A model generated the notes under the pieces. The model saw nothing but the letters and a program-made list of their open reading frames with translations, ran no database searches and had not been told where the DNA came from. The translations under genes were made by a program, and so were the position numbers. 64,000 nucleotides of DNA from CAVPLU01 sp964601325 (GTDB taxonomy: Archaea > Thermoproteota > Bathyarchaeia > 40CM-2-53-6), in NCBI GenBank assembly GCA_964601325.1, contig CAZRNA010000001.1, positions 38,448-102,447 on the forward strand, read 5' to 3'. This document shows positions 34,816-43,505 of the stretch, in pieces. Numbering within the stretch: position 1 is the first letter of the stretch; the number at the start of each line of letters is the position of its first letter.

Positions 34816-36147
34816 TTGAGTGCGCTAGGAGATCTCAGCAAGTCATTGGGCGACGCCGTGCGGAAACTGCTGAGACTGCCGATTGTCGATGAGAAAGCGA
34901 TCAGGGAGCTTGTCAAAGACCTCCAACGAGCGTTGCTGCAATCAGACGTGAACGTGGAGTTAGTGCTCCAAATCTCACGCAGTGTCGAGAAGAGAGCGAT
35001 CGAGGAGAGGCTTCCGCCAGGCATCTCACGCAGAGAACATGTAATAAAGGTCCTCTACGAGGAACTGACTAGATTCCTCGGCGAAGAAGCACCGAAGACG
35101 ACCATACCGCCTGGAAAGACCTACGTCGTTATGCTCGTGGGAATCCAAGGAACTGGCAAGACAACGGCCGCCGTGAAGCTCGCCCGGTTCTACCAGAAGC
35201 GGGGACTGCGTGTTGGGATCATTTGTGCTGACAACTTTCGACCAGGGGCATACGAACAGCTCGCACAGTTGGCAGACAAGGTTTCAGTTCCAGTGTATGG
35301 CGATCCGAAGAATCCATCTCCTGAGAAACTCGTCAAAGAGGGCTTTTCTCACTTCGAGAAGGAGAAAGAGAATCTCATCATCGTCGACACCGCTGGCAGG
35401 CACAAGAATGAAGCTGAACTCATGGATGAGATGAAGCGGCTTGCCCGTTTGGCGAAGCCAGACGAGATTGTTCTGGCAGTAGATGGATCGATAGGACAAG
35501 CTGCGATGGGGCAAGCGCGGGCGTTCAATGAAGCGACCAACATCGGATCCATTTTGGTCACGAAACTTGACGGAACGGCAAAGGGCGGTGGCGCATTATC
35601 TGCTGTCGCCGCCACCGGGGCGAAGATCAAGTTCATCAGCGTTGGTGAGGGAACCGATGACCTAGAACAATTTGTCCCGTCCAACTTCGTTGGGCGTATC
35701 CTAGGTATCGGTGATGTTGCATCGCTTGTTGAGAAGGTTCGAGAAGCCGAGATTAAGATACCCGAGAAGAAAGCACGTGCGATACTTGAAGGGCGTTTCA
35801 ATCTGAAAGACATGTATGATCAACTTGAGGCGGTGCGCAAGATGGGTCCCCTCAAGAAAGTCCTTGGAATGCTGCCGGGCGGCGCCAATCTCCCAGATGA
35901 TGCGATGGAAAACGCCGAAGAGAAAATGGACGCTTGGCGTGTCATGATCCAGTCGATGACAAAGGACGAAGTTGAAGAGCCAAAGAGCATAGACTCCTCA
36001 AGAGCGCGCAGAATCGCTAGAGGATCAGGAAGGACAGAGAAAGAAGTCAAGGAACTTGTGAACCAGTACACCATGATGAAGAAAATGATGAAGAGCATGA
36101 AGCGCCGACAGGGTTCGATGATGAAACGGCTGCCATTCCAAATGTAG
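34816..36147 (+). CDS. srp54: Signal recognition particle 54-kDa protein
   Basis: The GTPase subunit of SRP that binds signal sequences and 7S RNA and targets ribosomes to SecYEG. The N domain (about 1-90) is followed by the G domain with LVGIQGTGKTTAAVKLARFYQ, IVDTAGRHKNE and ILVTKLDGTAKGGGALSAV. The M domain (about 300-443) is Met-rich and basic, ending MMKKMMKSMKRRQGSMMKRLPF. It starts at TTG 34816, with a TATA-like ggctataag near 34757. The L21e gene follows but has its own promoter. Confidence 0.96.
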   Translation: MSALGDLSKSLGDAVRKLLRLPIVDEKAIRELVKDLQRALLQSDVNVELVLQISRSVEKRAIEERLPPGISRREHVIKVLYEELTRFLGEEAPKTTIPPGKTYVVMLVGIQGTGKTTAAVKLARFYQKRGLRVGIICADNFRPGAYEQLAQLADKVSVPVYGDPKNPSPEKLVKEGFSHFEKEKENLIIVDTAGRHKNEAELMDEMKRLARLAKPDEIVLAVDGSIGQAAMGQARAFNEATNIGSILVTKLDGTAKGGGALSAVAATGAKIKFISVGEGTDDLEQFVPSNFVGRILGIGDVASLVEKVREAEIKIPEKKARAILEGRFNLKDMYDQLEAVRKMGPLKKVLGMLPGGANLPDDAMENAEEKMDAWRVMIQSMTKDEVEEPKSIDSSRARRIARGSGRTEKEVKELVNQYTMMKKMMKSMKRRQGSMMKRLPFQM

Positions 36148-36166
36148 CCACGGCAGGTCTAGGATG

Positions 36167-36175
36167 CTTAAATAG
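36167..36175 (+). promoter_or_regulatory. TATA box of rpl21e-rpoF
   Basis: cttaaatag preceded by aggatg resembles an archaeal BRE/TATA element. A transcript would begin near 36199, inside the longer L21e frame that opens at 36181, so the ribosomal protein must start later, at 36235. Confidence 0.6.
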
Positions 36176-36234
36176 CCCGTTTGAGGTCTGCTAGCAGAAC
36201 CATCCAAAAGAAACGCTCAGGAGCAGTAGTACGC

Positions 36235-36519
36235 TTGGTAAGACGTTCGAAAGGCTACAGATCAAGAACGAGAACTCTTTTCCGAAAGAACCCTCGAGAG
36301 AGAGGCAAAGTAGGTCTTAGCCGCCTCCTCAGGACCTACAATCCAGGAGACAAAGTCAAGATAAGAATCGACTCCAGCGTACACAAAGGTATGCCACACC
36401 GCCGATACCATGGTCGGGTAGGCATAGTCAAGGCGCGTAGAGGGCGAAGCTACATCATCGAAGTCGCCGAGGGAAGACAGACACGCACCTTGATAGCTAG
36501 ACCTGAGCACATAGAGTAG
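36235..36519 (+). CDS. rpl21e: Ribosomal protein L21e
   Basis: A 94-residue protein of the large subunit. MVRRSKGYRSRTRTLFRKNPRERGKVGLSRLL contains the basic N-terminal signature, and VHKGMPHRRYHGRVGIVKARRGRSYIIEV is the SH3-like core. I place the start at TTG 36235 rather than 36181 because of the TATA box at 36167 and an AGGAG at 36219-36223; the length then fits the family. It is followed after 11 bases by rpoF, a conserved archaeal pairing. Confidence 0.93.
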   Translation: MVRRSKGYRSRTRTLFRKNPRERGKVGLSRLLRTYNPGDKVKIRIDSSVHKGMPHRRYHGRVGIVKARRGRSYIIEVAEGRQTRTLIARPEHIE

Positions 36520-36530
36520 TTGATCCGGCA

Positions 36531-36866
36531 TTGCCGCGAAAACTCATAGACACCAAGCCAATCACCACGGCTGAGGCTAGAAGGATTCTTGAAAAGGCAA
36601 GTGAAGACGAACTGGGCGAGTTCCAGCGTAGAACCCGTGATTACACGGTGAAATTCTCCAAGACCCAACCGGGCAAGACCGAGAAACTGCTTCGCGACCT
36701 CTCCGAAAGACACCAGCTCGAGCGCAAGGATGCAATACAAATCGCAAACTGCATGCCCTCGTCGATCGAAGAGGTCAGGACGGTACTCTCCGTAAAGGGT
36801 CGCGTATTCACTACCGAACAGCTCGAAGACATCCTGAAGACGCTGGCGCCATACAGGTCATCCTAG
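36531..36866 (+). CDS. rpoF: RNA polymerase subunit F (Rpb4 homologue)
   Basis: A 111-residue subunit that forms the stalk of archaeal RNA polymerase with RpoE. The helical HRDC-like core (TTAEARRILEKAS, LLRDLSERHQLERKDAIQIANCMPSSIEEVRTVL) and the C-terminus EQLEDILKTLAPYRSS are typical. It starts at TTG 36531. The gene order rpl21e-rpoF-DUF655 is standard in archaea. Confidence 0.93.
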   Translation: MPRKLIDTKPITTAEARRILEKASEDELGEFQRRTRDYTVKFSKTQPGKTEKLLRDLSERHQLERKDAIQIANCMPSSIEEVRTVLSVKGRVFTTEQLEDILKTLAPYRSS

Positions 36867-37121
36867 ACGTGTGAATCACACCGCATGACCGAGCTCCCGT
36901 TTGCACAGCTCCTGTATGTGACTGAACCAGTCCAGAAACCTCCATTAGTGATGCCCGAAAGACTTTTGACCGCGACGACGCGACACACTCTCAGGAAGCG
37001 CAACCCATGTCTGCGTCCCGAAAGACGTTCCCGACTCTGCCAATGACTGAGCAAGCCGCAGAGACGATTCTCCTCGGTTGTTAGTTTCTGAGGGCGCAGG
37101 CAGCTAATCACGAAGTGATTC
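36867..37121. other. Intergenic spacer between rpoF and DUF655
   Basis: A 255-base spacer. It holds two similar stretches (cccgaaagacttttgac near 36954 and cccgaaagacgttcccgac near 37017) but no convincing ORF, tRNA or terminator. The longest frame here (minus strand) lacks any recognisable feature. Confidence 0.4.
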
Positions 37122-37751
37122 TTGATGGAATCAAGAGACAGTCATGAGAGATACGACACTCCAAGTGCTCGCCAAGGCAGAGACGACGCTCTACGGCCTA
37201 GGTTGTATGAGGAGTACGCGTATGTGCTTGACTTCTTGAGCTACGGTAGACCTTCGGCCGAGAGACCGAGACGCGTGGCCGCACCAACCGTTCAGGTCGT
37301 GGGAGAGACCTACTTCACACTTCTTGAGGCCGAACTGAAGCAAGGGACAACTGCAGCACCGCACGAACGCATCTATGTCGGCCGGGAACGACGCGAGAAG
37401 ATTGAACGCGTAATGGGAAGAATTAGCTACCAAGAGCTGACAGCAAGCGCCAAGGCAGAACTGCAACCTGTGCTCGAGACACTCATCAGTAATCAAGAGG
37501 AGAGATTTGTCGGTTTCTTCAATGTCTCGCAGCCGGTAACGCCGAGGATGCACGCTCTAGAATTGCTGCCTGGAATCGGAAAGAAGTCAATGTGGCAGAT
37601 CGTGAACGCTAGAGAAAAGAAACTATTCACGAGCTTCAAGGACATTCAAGAAAGAACCAAGACCTCGGATCCCGTGAAGGTCCTCGCGAAGAGAATCGTT
37701 GACGAGCTAGGTGGAGAAGGAAAGTACAGGCTTTTCACACGCACTATCTGA
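37122..37751 (+). CDS. DUF655 family protein
   Basis: A 209-residue protein of a conserved archaeal family with unknown function, usually downstream of rpoF. A beta-rich N-terminal OB-like part begins at about residue 30 (EEYAYVLDFLSYGRP). The C-terminal part has the helix-hairpin-helix ALELLPGIGKKSMWQIVNAREKKLFTSF, implying nucleic-acid binding. GEGKYRLFTR closes it, typical of the family. The N-terminal extension of about 28 residues is poorly conserved, so a later start is possible. Confidence 0.92.
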   Translation: MMESRDSHERYDTPSARQGRDDALRPRLYEEYAYVLDFLSYGRPSAERPRRVAAPTVQVVGETYFTLLEAELKQGTTAAPHERIYVGRERREKIERVMGRISYQELTASAKAELQPVLETLISNQEERFVGFFNVSQPVTPRMHALELLPGIGKKSMWQIVNAREKKLFTSFKDIQERTKTSDPVKVLAKRIVDELGGEGKYRLFTRTI

Positions 37752-37970
37752 CAGGCGTTTGAAACATAAACGAGAACCAACTGCAAGCCCTGCCTATTCG
37801 AGAACAAGAAAGCGTCTGCATAAGAAGCAAGGGCCACTTTGACACGAAGTCTGCTCCGAACAGTGGAATTACAGCATTCTACCTCATGTACTATTCTGTT
37901 CTGGGAACAGTCATCTTCATAGACGAGGAAGGGGCTCCGAACATTGCACATCTCTCGTGTGGTCATCTAG

Positions 37971-38732
37971 TTGCTGGATCCCCAGGCTGTTTTCCTCAGC
38001 GTCCTCGCGAGCATGACCACAAGCTTGGGTGCCGCACTCGTTTTTCTCGTGAAGAAGACCAGCCACAGAACGAGAGACGCCTTGGTCGGACTGTCAGCCG
38101 GGCTCATGCTCTCGGTTACCGCACTCAATCTTCTGCCAAAGGCACTGGGGCCGAATGATCAGAACTTGCTCCAAGTTATCGTAGGGATCGCTCTAGGATC
38201 TATAGCTCTCTTCGCCGCTGACACCTATCTGCCTCACATTCACGGGTTCTTAGCTCCGGACAAGCCGCTTACGAAAGGAATGAAGACAGCCCTCATGCTC
38301 GTGGCCGCGCTGGTCATTCACAACTTCCCTGAAGGATTTGCCACCGGAACAGCGTACGCTGGAGGAGTAACGGTATTCGGAAATACAGTAGCCCTGGGAA
38401 TAGCTCGACAAAACATACCAGAGGGTTTCCTTGTCTCGGTTCCTCTGAAGAGTCAAGGCTACTCCACGCGAGGAAGCTTCATCGCGGGGGCGCTATCGGG
38501 CTTCATAGAGCCGATCTGCTCAATCACGGCCCTAGTTGTTGTCGGCCTGTTCCGGACACTTCTCCCGTATGCACTCGCTTTCGCAGGAGGCGCTATGCTC
38601 TACGTCATTTTCGATGAAATGGTGCCTGAAAGCCACAGCCATGGATTCGAGAGGATAGCAACTGCAAGTTTCATGACAGGTTTTCTGTTAATGACCATCC
38701 TAAACTATGTTGCATCGGTAATCTTCGCGTGA
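37971..38732 (+). CDS. ZIP-family divalent metal transporter
   Basis: A 253-residue membrane protein with eight predicted helices that imports Zn2+ or related divalent metals. Helix 4 holds AALVIHNFPEGFATG and helix 5 holds GIARQNIPEGFLVS, the paired HNxPEG and xNIPEG metal sites of ZupT/GufA-type ZIPs. The cytosolic loop before helix 4 is short. It starts at TTG 37971; no closer start is visible. Frames upstream (37886) are overlapping reads without motifs. Confidence 0.9.
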   Translation: MLDPQAVFLSVLASMTTSLGAALVFLVKKTSHRTRDALVGLSAGLMLSVTALNLLPKALGPNDQNLLQVIVGIALGSIALFAADTYLPHIHGFLAPDKPLTKGMKTALMLVAALVIHNFPEGFATGTAYAGGVTVFGNTVALGIARQNIPEGFLVSVPLKSQGYSTRGSFIAGALSGFIEPICSITALVVVGLFRTLLPYALAFAGGAMLYVIFDEMVPESHSHGFERIATASFMTGFLLMTILNYVASVIFA

Positions 38733-38834
38733 ACTACTTGCAGACCCGCACACGCTTCTCGTATGCAGACCTCATCCTGTTCCACAAGGCAAAGTTATCA
38801 TAAGCAACCCGGCTTGAGGACGGTCCACAGGATG

Positions 38835-39650
38835 AGCCTGGATTCGGTAGGGAGGAGAGTAGGCCGGATGGGTGAAAAGAAATCAGTGTTAGCAGTGGGA
38901 GCCCACGCGGATGATGTTGAGTTCCAGATGGCTGGAACGTTGTCATTGCTGGTGAAAGCTGGATTCGGGCCGCACATCATGACGCTCGCCAAATGTGACT
39001 TGGATAGCAACGAGATGCCGCGCCAGAAAATCGCTAAGATACGTGACGAAGAAGCACATCGCTCGGCAGCTGTCATCGGTGCGGTCTATCATCCTGCAAT
39101 TGTTCCTGACATGATGATTCTCTACGAGAACAAGACCCTTCGCAAGGTCGCCGCCGTGGTCCGTGAAGTCCGACCGACGATTGTGCTGTTACCGTCATTG
39201 AATGACTACATGGAAGACCATATGAACACGGCTAGGCTTGTAGTATCCGCCTGTTTTGTCCACGCAATGCGCAACTATGCCACGGATCCTCCTCGCGACA
39301 TGACCAACCAAGACGTATTCCTCTACCATGCTCAACCGCACTCAAACCATGACGGAATGCGGAACTTCGTCATTCCTGAACTCTTCGTGGACATCACTAC
39401 AGAAATAGATGCCAAGCTGAAGATGCTCAGATGTTACGAGAGCCAGTGGAAATGGCTCAAAGAAACACAGGGCATGGACAATTTCCTTGACAACATGCGA
39501 CGCTCCTGTGCTGAATTAGCAAGCAAAGCTCCGCGAAAAGGCATGAAATACGCAGAAGGCTTTCGACAACACAACCATATCGGGTTCTCCGCTGAAGATG
39601 GAGACCCTCTCAGCCTCGCTCTAGGAGACAAGGTTGCGAGAAACCGCTAG
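38835..39650 (+). CDS. PIG-L/LmbE-family deacetylase
   Basis: A 271-residue zinc-dependent deacetylase of the PIG-L family. VLAVGAHADDVEFQMAGTL contains the AHxDDxE metal motif, and PTIVLLPSLNDYMEDHMNTARLV provides the HxxH-like second site. Members remove acetyl groups from N-acetylglucosaminyl compounds, including glycolipid and thiol precursors. ATG 38835 is used; ATG 38871, preceded by ggaggagag, is a strong alternative. It may relate to glycan synthesis, but the substrate is unknown. Confidence 0.87.
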   Translation, partial: SLDSVGRRVGRMGEKKSVLAVGAHADDVEFQMAGTLSLLVKAGFGPHIMTLAKCDLDSNEMPRQKIAKIRDEEAHRSAAVIGAVYHPAIVPDMMILYENKTLRKVAAVVREVRPTIVLLPSLNDYMEDHMNTARLVVSACFVHAMRNYATDPPRDMTNQDVFLYHAQPHSNHDGMRNFVIPELFVDITTEIDAKLKMLRCYESQWKWLKETQGMDNFLDNMRRSCAELASKAPRKGMKYAEGFRQHNHIGFSAEDGDPLSLALGDKVARNR

Positions 39651-39757
39651 GAACGCCGCTCCTGTCGTTCCCCATGGTCTGGAAACCGGTGAGCGACCGA
39701 AGAGGAACGTACGAAGGGTACCGGTATCCATGAACATCCGAGTCAGGCGAGAGCGAC

Positions 39758-42634
39758 TCAATCCCAGAAAAGCCTCGTTCTTGCGTATTCGCGTTCAGCT
39801 TTTAGTATGTCAACATAGAAGTCCTCTTCCGTCCGATGCAACTTCCTAAGCACCCTGACGGCGGTAACCGGTCCGATTCCTCTTCCACTCATTACAATCG
39901 CAGCTTTCTTGCCATTTGTTTGCATTAGGCTCGCGCTCAGCCAAGCACGCTTGTACGCTTGCTCCTCATCATCAGTGAGTTTCTGATGGTGGATCCGCCT
40001 TTTCACAGTCTTGACGAGACCATCATCGCCTAGATATGTTGCCGCGATCAATGTCGACTTGCAGTGCGGACACTTTATCGCCTCGGGAAGGTCGCCAACT
40101 ATCCTGATTCCGTCCCAGTCGCCTTTGTACAGGCAAACGAGCCGAACACGGCTTGCGAACAGCCTCTCCCTAATGATCTGAGTGAGACTCTTGCTCGGGA
40201 TCGCAGGTCGAAGAAGATCGTGCGGAATGATCTTATCCACAATCGGTAACGCGAGCGGAGAACAACTTGCCTCAGCCTCCTCCACGATTCGAAGCGAGAC
40301 TACGCCATCTCTGATTTGCTCGATGAACTTCTTTGCGTGATCCAAGTCGAGTTTCTCTAGAAAGACTTCTCTTTTCGTTTCTTCTTCGAGCGGTGTGCCT
40401 TTGAAGATCTTCACAAGGAGCCTAGCTCTGGTTGCTTTGTATTCGGCGGTCCGCTCGACTGCGCCGAATCTCTTCGCTATGTGCCAGTGCCTCCATGCAA
40501 ACGTGTTAGAGGTCTCCAGTGCGCTCGCAACCACTTTCTCAAGCTCGTCCGGGCTCAGCTGCTGTAGCTCCCTTTCAACGAGCGTTGGATCTATTTTGAA
40601 CGGAAAGACGAGCGCGATTCTGTAGGAGTCCATCTGCGCCGCAATATTCACTCCAAGTCTTGCGCTAAGTAGCGAGGTCAGTGCCAATGAAATGGTTTCG
40701 TTCGCTAGAGTTCCGAGGCACGTATGCACGATGATGCAGTTCTCGAACTTCTCCACAGCCGCGACAGCATTAGTCGGGACAAGATAGCTTTCCATCTGGG
40801 ATCGGATCGATTCAACGGATTTCTGCATCGCTCCTTTTGTCACGTGGAGATTGTCTCCGAGCGTAGCGATCTTTGCAGTGTCGTCGAGCTCAGTGGAGAT
40901 CACGCCTCTTAGTCGTCCGACTTCGCTGGCAACTTCGTAGCTGACGGGTATTATCTCGCCTTCCCACGATGGAATCGCGTTCAGAGTAGGAGCAGTTGGT
41001 TCAACTTCGACTGATAGTTGATCCTCGTTGACGGCTATCACTTTCCACGTTTGACCGTGCATGATCAGCTCGGTTCCAGATTTGCATTTGCGTGCAACGA
41101 AGTCTTGATCGAGCGTGCCAATCTTTCGCTTACGGAAGAAATCGAAAACGAGATACCTCTTCATGTCAGGTATCATCGACAGATTCTGGTAGTAGTACCT
41201 GAACGTGTTCGGAAACCGCGCTCTCAGCACATCCTCCTGAACGGTGACAACCTTGCCACTTCCGAGCTGCTTCACAACAGACATGAAAGCCTCGGGCGAC
41301 AGGTCACGATATGGGTACGCGCGTTTGACGATCTCAAGCGCTTCTCCAACGGTGAGTCTACGCAAGTCTAGGACTAAGCCTGCTATTTGATGCGCTAGCA
41401 CGTCAAGGGCGTTCTCGTGGATGACTGTCGGTTCGAGCTTCTCGTTCCTTGCGTTTTGCGCGATTACGGCCGACTCAAGGATGTCGTCCACGGATGTTCC
41501 TATGATGAGCCCTTTCGCGACTCCGCGCAACCTATGCTCGCTTCTGCCTATTCTCTGGATCAGGCGAGCCGCTTGCCGAGGCGACATGTACTGGATGATG
41601 AAGTCCACCGAGCCGACATCGATTCCTAGCTCAAGTGAGGATGTGCAAACAACCGCTTTGACTTTGCCGGTCAGAAAGTCATGCTCTACTTCTTCTCGAA
41701 TCTCCTTTGAGAGCGACCCGTGGTGAACACGTGCTGGTGTGTTTGGATCAAGAGCCCTCAGCTGGGATCCCACAGCTTCGGCATGCTCCCGGGTGTTCGT
41801 GAACACAAGCACAGAGTTCTTTTCACGTATCAGTTCTGCTATGCGTCTCGCGCGGCCTATCGTGGACGGTGGAACGCCAAATCGCTCGCCGTCCTCTCGA
41901 TCCGTGGAGGCCGGTGAAACATAGTCAACTTGCACCTCAAACCCTCGTCCCTCTTTCGACTTCACGATCACTGCGTCTCTTTCGGATCCAGCGAGGAACT
42001 TGGCTATTCTGCCCTCGTCTCCGACAGTTGCTGAGAGCCCAATTCTCTGGAAATCTTGGCCTGTAAGGTTCCGCAAACGCTCGAGGCCAAGCGCAAGTTG
42101 GACTCCGCGTTTGTCTGTTGCGAGCTCGTGAATCTCGTCTACGATCACCCATCTAACACTGCTTAGATGCTGGCGCATGCGCCTGCCGGGAAGAATCGCT
42201 TGAAGCGTCTCCGGCGTAGTGATTAGCATATTGGGCGGTGACTTGGCCTGCAGAGTGCGGGTGGCCGTCGGAGTGTCCCCGTGCCTGACCTGAACCTTGA
42301 TGTCAAGCTCCGCACCTAGATCAGAAAGCCTTCGTAGGATATCCCTGTTGAGCGCACGAAGAGGCGTGACATAGAGTATCGATATGCCTCGAGTCTCGTT
42401 CCTGCTTCTTGCCGCGACAAAGAGATCAAAGACAGGAAGGACGGCTGCGAGCGTCTTCCCCGTTCCTGTCGGGGCGATGAGAACTGCATTCTTGCCTTCT
42501 AGAATTGGTGGAATTGCCAGCTTCTGAATATCACTAGCCTCAGCAATCTCAAGCTTCGCAATTTGCCCCTGTAATGGACTCTGCAGCAGTGCAAACGCAT
42601 CATCGGACAAGAATGAATGCTCCCAACTCGACAT
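39758..42634 (-). CDS. lhr: Lhr-type superfamily 2 helicase
   Basis: A 958-residue Lhr-family helicase. RecA domain 1 has VLIAPTGTGKTLAAVLP and WVIVDEIHELATDKRG, with motif III as GLSATVG. Domain 2 has VLVFTNTREHAEAV, VVCTSSLELGIDVG and QAARLIQRIGRSEHR. It then carries the winged-helix and Lhr-specific C-terminal domains, with a possible zinc motif CPHCKSTLI near the end. Lhr proteins unwind DNA and RNA:DNA hybrids in repair. The neighbouring SWIM and phosphoesterase genes fit a repair neighbourhood. Confidence 0.93.
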   Translation of the reverse strand: MSSWEHSFLSDDAFALLQSPLQGQIAKLEIAEASDIQKLAIPPILEGKNAVLIAPTGTGKTLAAVLPVFDLFVAARSRNETRGISILYVTPLRALNRDILRRLSDLGAELDIKVQVRHGDTPTATRTLQAKSPPNMLITTPETLQAILPGRRMRQHLSSVRWVIVDEIHELATDKRGVQLALGLERLRNLTGQDFQRIGLSATVGDEGRIAKFLAGSERDAVIVKSKEGRGFEVQVDYVSPASTDREDGERFGVPPSTIGRARRIAELIREKNSVLVFTNTREHAEAVGSQLRALDPNTPARVHHGSLSKEIREEVEHDFLTGKVKAVVCTSSLELGIDVGSVDFIIQYMSPRQAARLIQRIGRSEHRLRGVAKGLIIGTSVDDILESAVIAQNARNEKLEPTVIHENALDVLAHQIAGLVLDLRRLTVGEALEIVKRAYPYRDLSPEAFMSVVKQLGSGKVVTVQEDVLRARFPNTFRYYYQNLSMIPDMKRYLVFDFFRKRKIGTLDQDFVARKCKSGTELIMHGQTWKVIAVNEDQLSVEVEPTAPTLNAIPSWEGEIIPVSYEVASEVGRLRGVISTELDDTAKIATLGDNLHVTKGAMQKSVESIRSQMESYLVPTNAVAAVEKFENCIIVHTCLGTLANETISLALTSLLSARLGVNIAAQMDSYRIALVFPFKIDPTLVERELQQLSPDELEKVVASALETSNTFAWRHWHIAKRFGAVERTAEYKATRARLLVKIFKGTPLEEETKREVFLEKLDLDHAKKFIEQIRDGVVSLRIVEEAEASCSPLALPIVDKIIPHDLLRPAIPSKSLTQIIRERLFASRVRLVCLYKGDWDGIRIVGDLPEAIKCPHCKSTLIAATYLGDDGLVKTVKRRIHHQKLTDDEEQAYKRAWLSASLMQTNGKKAAIVMSGRGIGPVTAVRVLRKLHRTEEDFYVDILKAEREYARTRLFWD

Positions 42635-42788
42635 GGCGGAATCGTGAACACTATAGCCGAGCCTGTGTTGCCGCTCGTCTCCAAGTTCGTTCTGCGAATC
42701 TCAGCCTTCGGTTTATTGGTTTCTTCGAAACGCGATCTGCCCGTTCGAGACCAGAAGCCTGCGCCAAGGTGACGGTGAAGCTGTCAGG

Positions 42789-42893
42789 TCAGCTCTTCTC
42801 GTATGCAAGGTAGGCAAAGGTCAGAACGAGGGCCACAAACGCGAGGATAACGATTCCCATCTGTGCAAGAGTGTAGAATTCATCGGTCGTCAA
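42789..42893 (-). CDS. 34-residue single-helix membrane microprotein
   Basis: A short frame missed by length cut-offs. It starts at TTG 42893 on the minus strand and stops at TGA 42789-42791. The sequence begins MTTDEFYTLAQ, continues as a 19-residue hydrophobic helix (MGIVILAFVALVLTFAYLA) and ends YEKS. A minus-strand TATA (gtttaaatc, 42932-42940) lies 40 bases ahead, the spacing seen for other genes here. No family is recognised. It sits between the SWIM gene and lhr on the same strand. Confidence 0.55.
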   Translation of the reverse strand: MTTDEFYTLAQMGIVILAFVALVLTFAYLAYEKS

Positions 42894-42931
42894 TGCTGAG
42901 CGCCATCTTGCCTGCGTAGACCGAAGGTTCT

Positions 42932-42940
42932 GATTTAAAC
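42932..42940 (-). promoter_or_regulatory. TATA box of the 34-residue microprotein
   Basis: gtttaaatc on the minus strand lies about 40 bases before the TTG at 42893 and inside the gap after the SWIM gene, which ends at 42966. Confidence 0.45.
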
Positions 42941-42965
42941 AATTCTGTACTGCTACGAAGCCGTA

Positions 42966-43391
42966 TCAGGGCGTAGTCTCAGGCCTAGTCCTCCACTGCT
43001 GAGTGATCTTACTGTACTGGGTGTCCCGTAGCTCACTGGTTTCGTATCTTCCAAGCGCAAACGCGACCTTCTGCGCGATTATGTGGTAGCACAATGCCTT
43101 CTTGCCGTCCATGACTCGAAAGTAGTAGTCGTCACAGTTGCAGAAGTTCGTCTCAGAGATCACTTGGTAGACTCCCTTTCTACCCTTCACAGTCCAGATC
43201 GTCCGTCCGCTAGGCTTGAACTGGTATCTGTGCACCTTTCGCTTCTCAACTAGCTCGAGAGCATTTTTGAAGCGGTCGCCGAACTGTTCCTCAAGCGCGG
43301 CTCGTTGAGAATCTGCCAGCTTGTGTGAGGATGCCATGCGTTGACACGCGGTCTCGATTACTGTCAATTCCTTGTCGTATTCTTGCGACAT
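42966..43391 (-). CDS. SWIM zinc-finger protein
   Basis: A 141-residue protein with a SWIM motif CxCxnCxH formed by C84, C86, C101 and H103 (NFCNCDDYYF and ALCYHI). An N-terminal helical segment of about 50 residues precedes it, and a beta-rich KFKPSGRTIWTVKGRKGVYQV-like stretch leads to the finger. Archaeal SWIM proteins of this size relate to the Sws1/Shu2 group that partners Rad51/RadA paralogues; that role here is inferred. It is near lhr and a RadB-like gene exists at 15.2 kb. Confidence 0.82.
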   Translation of the reverse strand: MSQEYDKELTVIETACQRMASSHKLADSQRAALEEQFGDRFKNALELVEKRKVHRYQFKPSGRTIWTVKGRKGVYQVISETNFCNCDDYYFRVMDGKKALCYHIIAQKVAFALGRYETSELRDTQYSKITQQWRTRPETTP

Positions 43392-43505
43392 GGCGCATCC
43401 GGCCGAGCGGGCTGAGTCATGAGGACTGCCAGCCTTTGATTAAGCATATGTTGAAAGAACCCTACTCTGAAAGGGTCCTAGAGCACCCAGACAGGATGGT
43501 CCGTC

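Noticed and set aside
36863..37111. Minus-strand frame in the rpoF-DUF655 spacer
   Set aside because: No start context or motif; composition resembles non-coding sequence.
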